Source: Isoetes taiwanensis
Lineage: Eukaryota > Streptophyta > Lycopodiopsida > Isoetales > Isoetaceae
DNA length: 64,000 nt
Reading direction: 5' to 3'
NCBI GenBank assembly: GCA_021234155.1
Contig: JAJEKV010000047.1
Span: 316,544-380,543, forward strand
Part shown: positions 24,921-35,631 of the stretch, piece by piece
Position numbering within the stretch: position 1 is the stretch's first letter
Layout: every line of letters starts with the position of its first letter
Translations under genes and position numbers: made by a program
Notes under the pieces: generated by a model
The model's input: the letters and a program-made list of their open reading frames with translations, nothing else
What the model was told of the DNA's origin: nothing
The model's database searches: none

Positions 24921-26010
24921 TGAGCACAGGAGTTGACCCTCAGGGCAGCTTCCAAAGGATCTTATTAAAACTCAACTAAGATTTGCTTACCGCAGGGTGA
25001 ATTTAGGTGAAGAATTAAATCTTCCTGGCTGGAACCACCACTTGTTAATTGATAATTAAACGCGGGGCAAAGTAGCAACAACAAACAAAACCGAGAGTCA
25101 ACAAAAGGGAACAAAATACCGCAGAACCCATTCCGTTACACGGCACCAAATTTACCGGGGATTTTTAGAACAACTTAGGCTGACTATGCATGGCCATGGA
25201 CGAGGCGAGATCATTTGCTACAAAAAAGCCATCGGCACTCAAATTCCCGGCTTCACGACTCTTAGGAACAATTTTGACCCCTTCCGGTCCCCGGCTCCAA
25301 AGAGGCCTCCCTTGCCCTGCGATTCCGCGGTGGGAACAGATGCGACGTTTAAAATTTAATCCGACGCTTCTCCTCAATTCGACCCCGATTCGCGTTTGTT
25401 GCCTCAACCCAACCCGACTAAGCAACCGCCGATTTCATCACCAGTTCGATTCGGCAAAGGTTTTAATCAAGGTAAATCAGTTGCTTAATCTTCCCAAATC
25501 AATACGGGGCATTCGGAGCCTGTTCTATCTGATTCTATCAAATTAACACCATATTACGCAAATCTAATATCTCCGGCGGTCCGGTTCTTCCATGCCCACT
25601 ACTTGCAATTGATTTCATATTCCGGGATAACACAAAGCTTTTGCCTCGAGATGGATCGCGATAAAGCTTTATAAACTTGTACCAATCTTCATTCTTACTG
25701 GCACTGGATAAGCACTTTCGATGCTTTAATCACGCCGACGCCTTAAATTCCATGGAATCATCAGCTGAAACCAAGCCCACGGAAATATAATGATGCGGTT
25801 TGATCGCGATCCAGGCTCTACGTTCTTTCTTGCTTCGACAATCACCGATTGCAATCGCTTAAACTCCGCCCTCCGCGCTTCCGTTTACGCCCTTTCCCAA
25901 ATCTATTTCTATGCAAAAAATCTTGTTCATGGCCCCGTCGCATAATATGCCAAGCATGCATATCATAAATACATTAATACTAAAGCGTCAAGTGTTGAAG
26001 CCAGATTACA
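24921..26010 (-). repeat. LTR, 5' copy (element on minus strand)
   Basis: Direct repeat partner of 23512-24613. It starts TGAGCACAGG and ends GATTACA on the plus strand, so on the element's own strand it reads TGTAA...CA. It is followed immediately by the TATGT target-site duplication. Confidence 0.8.
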
Positions 26011-26015
26011 TATGT

Positions 26016-26640
26016 ACTATTGTGTTTAGTATGTCCTTAGTAGTACATTTATGTTCTTCATTATATTGACATTAATTTTAAGTGCATCAATTATCTAAAA
26101 TTCGATTTGATGGATTAATTTTCATGGTGCTTTATGGTGATTAATTCACGAAGACACAATGTGGTAAATGTACTTGGTTTAAATATGCTAATATCGTTTT
26201 TCACCCTATTATTTTTCTCCCGCGGTATAAACATAGATAGTACATTTGGTTTTTCTAGCAATTTTTAGCAGTAGTAGATGGACCATATATAAGCGTGGCA
26301 GGTTGCCATGGTTTCCATCTGTTACTGGGCTTTTCCTGTAGTTTCAAATGGATTAAATACAGATTTTTACGTCACATATATATATGATGTTTAACCATTA
26401 AGCATGTTATTTAGATCATATGATGTTAGACATGATGTTGACACAATACCGGCTTGTGCTTTGAACATGTTTGGTGCAAGTATGATGTTGCTCATAATGA
26501 TTATGAAAAGATTTCATTCAGCGCATAAAGAATAGAACAGAATAAAGAATACGCGAAATGAGTTTTTGAAAATCCGGAGAACAGTGGCTATGGGACCAAA
26601 CAGGCAACATCGGCTTCGCAGTTAGGTTAGCCTTTAGAAG
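26016..26640. other. Unassigned A+T-rich stretch
   Basis: No coding motif or repeat structure beyond short A+T-rich words. It separates the LTR element from the G+C-rich block. Confidence 0.5.
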
Positions 26641-29600
26641 GGTTTTGAGAGAAAACAGCGATAATAGCTCGACACAGCGCTAATTACATAGAACGTTAAT
26701 ACGATCATGCGGACTGGCGGTCGGTGCACTCCGCCGCTCTGCTGGAAGCCTATTCACAAAACTACCAATGGCGGTAACCGCTCGCGCGTCTGGCGAGCTG
26801 GCCGGCCGATTTACCTATTAATGAACATATGGCACTTTCTCGGGATCGCGACATCAGATTACGGAGGAACGCTATTCACCTCAATACATTGCGGTGGCGG
26901 CGAAACGCATCGGGCGCTACGAGGCCCAGCATACGTTTTAATCACCGGGCGATGTGCCCCGATGCGAATGGAAGCTATAAAGCACACCGTTTTCCTTTAG
27001 CTGGGTACGCTTCAGGGTACAGGGTGTGAGGCCTCTTTCGCCAGGCAGGACCGACTTCTTTGGCGGTAATTGCGACTTAACATGTGTGGGAAACCTCATC
27101 CAGGCACTGCGAAGGGAAGGTAACATCAAGGTGGCCCGCTCCAGTTTGGTGCACTCGGCGATCCTTATTTACCGTGCGATGGGACGCATACGTTGCACTT
27201 TTACCCAGCGTGAACGCAGGCGCAGCATGCTACGGCGGGGATTTTACGGGCGTTGGGGACCATTAGCGTGACTGGCTGAGGCGGGCGGCGTCAGCATCAG
27301 CTTCATAGCGACCACTTTTTGAGCTCAGCAAACAGCCAGTTCCAAATGGGGCGGTAGAGGGCGAAATCAAAATGTCACTGGGAGTAGGTCGGTGCAGGAG
27401 CGTAGGACACTGTGGGGCCCGATCCCAAAGAAGGGCACTACGCTGAAGTTCATTCGAGGTGTTGAGGGATAGCGGACCCCAAACTTACCCCGGGAGCCAG
27501 GGCCTTGGTGCGGAAATGTGGCCCGGTGACCCGGGTAGCCACAGCTGCTGTAGGCTGGCTGCATTACGCAGCGGCATATGGTCGCGCCAACCAGGTGTTA
27601 CTGGCTTTGATGGCCGCGTATTAATGGTGGTTGAGAACTCATCCCCAGGCTGTGCCACAGAACCGGAACCACCTCACACCTCCCGCCCCTGATGGAATAT
27701 TGGGAAGCGCCAGGCGACCGGGATGATAGCAACGCCACTAAGGTTTTCGCCGAGTAACATGCGGTGAATTAGCCCGCATCATCAGACATCCGGGATGGCG
27801 TTGCGCTTTCCCTCGAATCTCGATTTCACTTGCGGTTAAGACGCGCTGAACAGGCAATTCACTGGGATTATTGGACGTGATGCCGCATACCGATATGCGC
27901 CCGCACCTCCATGCCTCAGATCAGCCAAATCTTCCAACCGCGATCATTAATACCAGGGCCAAGGAGGAGTGTGCGGGGAGGAAGGGCAACCGGCGCGCTC
28001 AATACTTCCGCACGGATGCTGTCGCTGGCGATGGCGGTGCGGCACGGTACGCCTCAATACCGGCTCTCCTCGATGCTGGTACCGGGGGGTCCCCGTGCCG
28101 CCAGTAATCCCCATAGCAATAGCAGGGTGTTTAGTATCCGGGATACAGAATCCGGACCCGGCAATGTTTAGGGTTTCCGCCGCAGGCGTTCGCCTCTTCA
28201 ATCAATGTAGTGAAGACCGCCAGTCGGTGAACTCATGCGGGCCGAAAAACATTTTACAATGTGCAAACTGGCTAATTTCTCGCCCATAACCAGCCAGGCC
28301 TTTGCTTTCAGGATACCAGCCGCCGGTTTGCAAAGAAGGCCGAAACCGCAATAGTGGGAATGGGGTTGGGACCATTGAAGTTACAACGTATATGGTACCA
28401 CTACTCAGTAGGGTCCTTCGCGTGAGGAAGCCCTTCACCCGCGGAAGGAATAGCTTTGTTGGAATTGAATCAGACACGGGATGAAGATTCGAACGCCGGA
28501 CAAAAGCAGGCGCATGGACGCAGCCGGGCGGCGCATTTCGCGCAATGCGCAAGCTCCTCTACTATCTGGCCGGGAAAGGCTAAAAGACTACGCGGCAGCG
28601 ATCCATACCTTGCTATTACAGTAATGCCTATACCAGCCCGCCAAGAGGCGATATTTCCAGATGAGCTGTCGCAGGCTTGCTCAGGCCACTCGAAAATGTC
28701 TGATCTGGATTAAGGAGATCCTGTATTCGCTGACCTGCTCACAAAGTCCTCGGCACTTCTGCAAAAAAGGAACGATTGATGACTGAAGCAGGCGCAGTGG
28801 GGAATCATTCGGCTGCCGGTGTGGGTTTGAGCTCAGGCCCTCCATCCATCAGAAACCATGTTGGGTTGGGAAAGGTGGTGTTGGACCTGCTGAGCTTCTT
28901 GGTGGCCCTCTCAACATCGCTGGCCAGGTCGGAATGGGGTGGAATTAGGCTGGAAGCAGGGTCGTTGTCTTGAAGTGTGGGGGTGCAGCGGTCCATGGGA
29001 TCATGCTCAGCAAGGCGGGCATAGGTCCACTGCAGGAATGGCAGTCCGGTAGTGGGGCACCCATGTTAGTGGGTGCAGGAGCTTCCCATGGGAAGATCAC
29101 ACTTGAGGGCAGGACGTTGGAATGCTATAATCCCAGAGGTCTCAAGTAAGATGGGAAGAAATGATGCTCAGGGTGGAACCAGGTTCCCTCGGCTTGTGGG
29201 GCAATCCCACCTACAGGGCATGGTTCTCACGATACAGTGCAGGCAGGCTGGAAGGCAATGCGGCTTCCTACAGATAAACCGGTCAAAGATACCCACTACG
29301 ACAACGACAATTGCGCCTGGCGCTCGCGTAAATACGGTATCGCGATGAAACCACCTGGGATTTGGGCGATCATCATGGGGCTCACGGGAACCCTCTTTCG
29401 AACCGTGAACTGCATTAAAGATGGCGGAAACGGCAACACTGCCGGCTGGTGCGTATCGCTGGCGTATGTTAATCATATGGGGATCGACATAAAATTAAAT
29501 CGGTCTACATCTGGAATGGAACAATTGCCGAAGTTGCTCTCTCGGCATGTGGAATGGCTGTATGGGAGGAAGTGTGTATCGCCACCTTTGCCGCTACCAC

Positions 29601-31010
29601 TGATAGCGATTTGTGCCAGGCAGGGCGGGGTACTCGGTTGCAGACGGTAAACGGGCAAAACCCCGCCAGCCGCACTGGCTTGCGCTGTCGCGCTCGTGGT
29701 TCGTCGCGGATAGCACTAGGAATGCATTTGATCGCATTTTTGCATACCCATGTTTCCATAGAAGGCGGCGGAATCCATATCAAGTTTCGCAACAGGTTGA
29801 GACTACCAGCCGCTTCTACCCCTTACCCAGAGCAGGCAGTTCTATCCAGGGCCGTTCCTTCAGCGACCCGTGATGGCGGGGCGCTGATGATGCTAACGTT
29901 GCCGGAGACAGGTCTCCGGCGCACGGCCAGACCAGGCGTGGAAGTCACGGTGGCGGTCACCCGGCGCGGCAGCCAGCGGCCAGCGAAGGTGGCGACAAAC
30001 TGACGCCATTGCCCTGGAAACTACCTGTGAAGCCGGCTTTGGCTGCGGCTTACCCGTTTCAAATTTCGGCCCCTACGGCGGGCGTCCTTTATGACCACGA
30101 CCGATTCTTGCCGGCGGAATCTGTTACATGGGGTAGTCAAGATTAACCTCTGAAGCGGGTCCTGCCGGTTATTATACGGCGGCGGATGATGGCGACTATC
30201 AGGCTTTCCTGGCCACGCCAAGGTGAAAGGTGAGCAACAGCAGGCGTCTGCGTGGCCATTGATTTGAAGGCGGCTGTTCTGGCCGTTTGGCACCTGGGTT
30301 GGGAATGCCGTCGACCAGGGATCTATCCCCAGATCGCGGTGAGGTCTTCTCCACCTCACCGAGAATCCCGCCGCACCACCCACCCAACCATCAGTGGGCG
30401 TACCGCTCAGCGCTCATTTGATGGGGCCGGCATTGAAACGACCGGTGGACGCCTGCGTTGGTCGATAATGAACGCTGGACGGTGTGGGATGTGGGAATAG
30501 GAGGACGTGCAATACGGCATGCACTGAATTTGGCGACCGCGGGCTGGCCGAACCGTCGCAGGCGCATCCCCAATGTTAAACCCTCTGGCACCGTTAGAGC
30601 CGCTCGTTGGAATCCAGCTGCGGCCCAGCTCAGCTGGCGCGGTCGCCCGGTGTTCGCTCGGACCGCAGCGAGCATGGAGAAGGCAGCGCACTGGCGACGT
30701 AGTTGCTGAGCTCTGGATCTCGATCTTACAATCCACCGAGCGTTCTCACTACCGCGGGACCGCAGGCTCTGCCGGTTGGCTTCGGCGAATTAAGCTCGGG
30801 GCGTTTGGTATCACGGTGGCACTTTCGGCTTAAGGCTTCCGGAAATAGTTATACCAGCACTAGCAATGCCGCTCAACACCTACGCATACGCTACCGCCGA
30901 TGCACTCACGCGGTGGAGATCCACGACCCCATAAAATTGACAGACCACAGCATCTGGTGCCTCTCAAAAGTGGGCCGCTGAAGCAGATCTTCGCGCTTCT
31001 TGCGTCGGGT
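26641..31010. other. G+C-rich block of unknown origin
   Basis: The sequence changes abruptly from A+T-rich to strongly G+C-rich and back. Many overlapping frames run on both strands, none long enough to be an intact gene. Some stretches read like real protein when neighbouring frames are joined. Examples are AITAKEVG on the minus strand near 27060, KLTPLPWKLPVKPALAAAYP on the plus strand near 30000, and LNTYAYATADALT near 30875. Codon-like G/C use is bacterial in flavour, but I recognise no family. A less G+C-rich segment at about 28760-29240 interrupts it. Possibilities are an ancient bacterial insert or contamination with indels, or a decayed mobile element. No terminal repeats were found. 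Confidence 0.45.
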
Positions 31011-31547
31011 CTCCATGTCTGTAAAAGCAATATTATGACTCATTTCTTTTGAGTGAGGGGAGATAGAAGGCAACATTTGGAGCACAAGGTCTAAAAGCAC
31101 AGGGTTCAAACTGAATATTTTTTATTTAAAAACAAGATTTGATATATAACACCAGATGTGTAATGGCAATCTAATGGCAATCGCCTCACCCTTCTAAAGG
31201 TATCAGGGTTTCGATAAATCAATACTCATCTTCCAATACATCCTTGGCCTGTCCCCCTCTTGATTATAGACAAATTGGGCTTCTCATCCTGTTCGGTTAG
31301 AAATGAACCAAGTTTCATGAAAAAACCCTAAAAACAAATGCAAAACCCATTAGCAAATTAACTAAAAGTTATTTTTCAAAACCTTGTAAATGCACTTACC
31401 AAGCATCTGTAACGCATTTTGCTGCCGTTCGTTTCTGCCTTATCCATCTTCCTCTAGAAAAAACTGACATATCCATAGAGTTTCAACCCAATGCAATGGA
31501 TATTTACTGTTTTAAGCACGAAAGTGACTATATTTGGGAGAATGCCA
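31011..31547. other. Unassigned stretch
   Basis: A short minus-strand frame (31109-30906, with METRRKKRED) straddles the border of the G+C-rich block and is not recognised. The rest is A+T-rich with no motif. Confidence 0.35.
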
Positions 31548-32045
31548 TCAGCTTGATTTGATCAAAGAATCCAAAGCTTCTACTGCAGGCCCATTTTCTG
31601 TATACCATGAGACTATTTCGAAAATAACATCCCGACTTGGCAGCGAGTCAAAGACTTCCTTTGCTTCAACAAGCAGACTGCATTTGGCATACATGTCAAC
31701 CAGCATGTTGCCAACAAAAGGATCTCTTTCCATTCCCATATTAATAACTTGCTTATGCATGCTCAGCCCCTGTCTATTTCTGCCATACTACCACAAGCTT
31801 TCAAGCAGCAAGCAAAAGTGACAGCATTTGGAGATTTTCTATTTAGTTTCTGCTTCCATGCCAAATCCATTTTCTGCGTATCCTGAAACTAGTGATGTAA
31901 CAACATCTCAGAGTGGCATCTTGTCAAAAACATTTCATGCCTCTGCAAGTGAGCCATATTTAACACAAATCAAGTAAGGTGTTGCTGACAGAAATATCTT
32001 TCTTATAGCCTTTCTTAAATGCATGGCTTGGGCTTTCAGCACGTT
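31548..32045 (-). pseudogene. Pentatricopeptide repeat (PPR) protein fragment
   Basis: The minus strand reads typical PPR helices of the PLS type. In order these are a repeat ending ISVSNTLL plus a CVKYGSLAEA-like stretch (about 32010-31920), then VFDKMPLRDVV-like sequence, then VTFACCLKACGSMAEI. Last comes an intact frame at 31760-31548 with GMERDPFVGNMLVDMYAKC and VFDSLPSRDV. PPR proteins bind organellar RNA and help process or edit it. At least two stops or frameshifts interrupt the frame, and only about 2-4 repeats remain, with no targeting peptide or E/DYW tail. It is a decayed gene fragment. Confidence 0.75.
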
Positions 32046-34131
32046 TCGCTGCATCTGTGGTCTTCAAATCCAGAGCCTATGTATAAACTGGCTGGTTGTT
32101 GTCCAATTCCATGAGATGGACACAAACCTCTGTGTAAATGGAGCCAATATGTGAGAACTGGACCCTCATATGCATATGTAACAGAAACAAAATTCTTCCT
32201 GAAATTAGACGGCACAAATTGATCATACCTTCAAGGTCAGTTAGACGACTCTTTATGTCCAACAGGACTTGGATTTCCATCCAGGAATGGGATATCCAAA
32301 ACTGAAACTAGGCTTCTCAGCTCAGCCTTGTCAATGACAGAATCACCATTCAAATTATTTGCCATCAAGGGCATCGGCCTGCTAGGTTGTGAAGGTGGCT
32401 CTTTATCTACAGCCTGTTAAAGCATAATGTCAATGAAGCCAAAATTGACAGCTTAATTGAAATGACAAAAGTTTAAAAGACCTTGCATAGGAAAGCTTAA
32501 GACAGAAAAGTACCAAGGTCCTTATTAAACTTATCACCCTGTCAGAGCCGAGCTTTGTGCTACAGGCGCAAAAAAAATAAAACCCCTGGGGTGACATTAA
32601 CAAGAAAGAATTATGGAACCATAAATTTTAGATTTTCAAATTGTTCCCAATATAAAATTTCAGCTTTAAATTCATATACAATCTTCCTCATCTATCATGC
32701 CAGAAATAATATAAATTTTACAACCTATCAAACTTCCCAATTGTATACTAAGAGTTCTAGAAAGATATCTTAATTCATGCATCTGTTCATAATAGTATTT
32801 ATAAGTAAAACATATAGAATAGAAAATTATTATGTAGATCAATCTTCATGGCTTGTAGATACTTCATAATCGTTAAATATATGTAGATCATAAATTTCAG
32901 CATCTGTAGATCCTAAATGCAACAGCTTTTCATTTAACTTAAATTTTAAGAGCATATCTATCTATCTTCACATGCCCACAGATTGTGGTAAAAGTTTCAT
33001 TATTAATTCACATACCCACATGCTATAAAATATAACTCAAGGCTTCAACTCTTCTGGAAGCATTTACCTAGATATCTTAGAACCAAAATACTTCCTCATA
33101 TGAACTTATCAGGTAGCTATGGCTATCAATCCAGCATAACTAATTCAAGCAGGAACTCATTATATCAAGAATTAAAGTCGCCTCAGAAATGCCTTTGCTT
33201 CTCAGAAACTTTTGCATCTTAAAGATAGGCAACTGATTAACTAATGTATTCCGTTCATATCCATGTACCAATAAGCATTTCACCTACTATTATATCTGAC
33301 CTTATTTTCGCACTCCATAAAGTAGTCGAATGCATTTGCTCGATCCACAGTGTGGCATTAGTTGCCATCCTGATCTTCGCCAATATGCCAGCTATTTGTT
33401 TGGCCTACCACTGCATTCGTCCAAGGCATTATAGCCAACATGCTTCACCATAGCTACAAAGTACTGCCATATTTGCAATCGTGCCATAAAATCTGGGAAA
33501 CAATGTCAAATAAGTACGAACCACCTGTTCACAGTAGAACGGTCTACTCCAATCCTTGGGCTTCCATTTTTTGGAGACAAGCCTGTCATATACATTATAC
33601 AAGCTGTCATTAGAGCAGACAGTGGATACATCAAATGGATACATCAGCTCTGCACCCACAGATTAAGAGCATTACTCAGACTAAAGATTTATCCAGATAT
33701 ATTATATGACATCTATCTGCAAAAACCGTACCTTGTGCCACAGTGTAGATCACATTATAGCTATGTGAAGCCATTTCGAAATGCAAAACGGCAAGAAATG
33801 ATGCCATGCACTATTTTTACATAGCCAGATCATCCCATGAAACTATGTATTCGGCCTATTTTGTAACAAATCAAGCCATCACATGGCATCTTATATTTCG
33901 GCATCAATAGGTCATTTGGACAATCTTCTTGGCTCCAAACATATCGGCCGCCATGCTTCGTAAGAAACTAGGGCTTGAATGCCCTAAATCGATTTCCAGA
34001 AATGCACGATATTTTTTCAAAGATTTAATATTTATCATAATTAATTTTTGTGCCACAATTGCGTCATTCCATCTTCAAATATAGCAAAAGGTCAAGAGTA
34101 AGCCAATAGGTTATACGTACACTCATTAGTG
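32046..34131. other. Mostly unassigned; a clean exon-like segment at 33525-33652 (minus)
   Basis: On the minus strand a segment from 33652 to 33525 is bounded by a good acceptor (GGGTGCAG) and donor (CAG|GTGGTT). It encodes a readable peptide including MYPFDVSTVCSNDSLYN and KWKPKDWSRPFYCEQ. I do not recognise the family. Another minus stretch near 32400-32280 reads DKAELRSLVSVLDIPFLDG. These may be exons of one unrecognised gene upstream of the PPR relic, or fragments. The rest is A+T-rich without motifs. Confidence 0.25.
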
Positions 34132-34140
34132 CAATTCATT

Positions 34141-34700
34141 GGCTCAGGATAGTCTTACCGTTTTCGGGATCCCGGGAGGTAAAAACCGTCTCCCAGATCA
34201 CCGCAAGGGCTCGACGGGTCCGTTTCAGACCCCCGCTTCGCATCGACACACGGAGGGGTCCCGTGATAAATCTGGGCCGCCCCGCCCACGCAACACATCA
34301 GGGCCGCGGGTGGTGTTCCCCCCTCAGGGTATCACCAACGCCGATCCCCGCCGGAATCACCGATGCGCTCGATCCCGCCCGGATCACCAGCTCTCGGGGC
34401 CGATATCCGCGCCCCGATATCAGCCGTGGGTGTGATCCCCTCCTCCGGGATCGCCATCGCGTGGCCAATATCGGCCACCCGATATACGCCACCTGATCCC
34501 GGCCTCCGGGATCACCACCATGGCCGACTTCCGGGCGGATCGGGACCCGGGGAAATCTCGACCTCGGGATCGGGGAAAGGACTCGCCGATAACCCGGCCC
34601 GATATCAGCCGGTGGTGAATCCCTCCTCCGGATCACCGATACCCCCGGGCGTGATTACTTCCTCGGGGATCACCGATCGCGACGGCGATTGATCCCCTCC
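34141..34700 (+). repeat. Left terminal inverted repeat of the MULE
   Basis: Aligns with the reverse complement of about 42690-43224. Shared landmarks in order include GGCTCAGGATAGTCTTACC, GGGGTC, CGCCCACGC, GGTGGTGTTCCCC, TATCACCAACGCCGATC, GTGTGATCCCCTCCTC, GGTGAATCCCTCCTC and CGTGATTACTTCCTCGG. It is very G+C-rich, with repeated words of the type TCCTCGGGATCACC. The inner end is approximate because similar words continue to about 35150. Confidence 0.85.
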
Positions 34701-35631
34701 TCAGGATCGCCGTCGCCGGCCGACATCGGATGCCCCGTTATACGCCAGCTTATTAGACCTAGGGATCCCGAAAAGTCCTTCGGTGAAAACCTCCTCCGGG
34801 ATCACCACCGCCTTGACGAAAGCGGGGGCCCACGCGGGTTCAATCGATGCCATTGGTTTGAATTAATGCCCCGACGCCCAGGGTGTCGTCGCCATCCACT
34901 AATGGTGTAACCCGGAGCGGAAAACCGCGGATTATTAAATGCGGGCCCAATGCGAAGTCGCCACGGTGCGGTGGGGATTCGGAGAGGAAGGGAGCACACG
35001 ATGGGTGCGATGGCTATGTCCGAACCGGTAGCGCGCCAAGAACCATTGCCCTTTCGACCGAACTCGATTGGAAAGGGCCCGATTGTCGCCAATCCAGAAT
35101 CGGCCGGCCGTTGCATCCGCCGAGTATTTAAAGGTAAGCGCCATGGACAGATCCGTTGTTAAAGTCTATTTTAGTCTTATTCTAACCGGTTATGTTTTTT
35201 TACGATGGTGGAGGAGTCGATTAACTTCGAAATCAGCCTAAATACCTCCATTAACGAGAACCGGAATGGGAAATGGAAGGAAACTCGGCTTGGCCATTGC
35301 CCCATCGCCTCAAAGATATTGCTCGATTGAATCCACCAAGAGGTTCAATCCTCGAACAAGAAGAGATTAGGGGCGTAATAAAGAGCTAAGGGCGCTTCAC
35401 CACTAAGAATACCCCGCCGCCAGTGGACGAGGCTTCGATTGATGGCCAATGCCACGAAAAAGCGATGATCTAAAGAATGCTAAAAATGGGGATGAGGGGC
35501 CGAGGCCCGAAAAAGTAATATTGAATGTTTTAACGCCAATCCAAGCGGTAGGAACCTAATTAATCGGGGAAGAAATTTTGAAGGACTACTGTGTATGATC
35601 GTGTCAATAAAAATGGCGCTGTTGTGCCTGG

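Larger units (their letters stand above)
23507..26015 (-). mobile_element. Compact LTR retrotransposon with 1.1-kb LTRs and 307-bp interior
   Basis: Two diverged direct repeats of about 1.1 kb (23512-24613 and 24921-26010) flank only 307 bp. The whole unit is bordered by the 5-bp direct repeat TATGT (23507-23511 and 26011-26015). Both repeats begin TG and end CA. On the minus strand a primer-binding-like word (TGGTATCGTGAGC, 24918-24906) lies two bases inside the LTR at 24921-26010. A purine run (AGAAGGAGAT, 24623-24614) abuts the other LTR. Orientation is therefore minus. No coding capacity is evident, so it is a non-autonomous element like a TRIM or SMART element but with long LTRs. The LTRs differ by many substitutions and small indels, which suggests an old insertion. 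Confidence 0.8.

Noticed and set aside
34141-35150. Open frames in the G+C-rich MULE ends as genes
   Set aside because: They are by-products of the repeated GATCACC/GATCCC words in the terminal inverted repeat. The same happens at 42350-43220.
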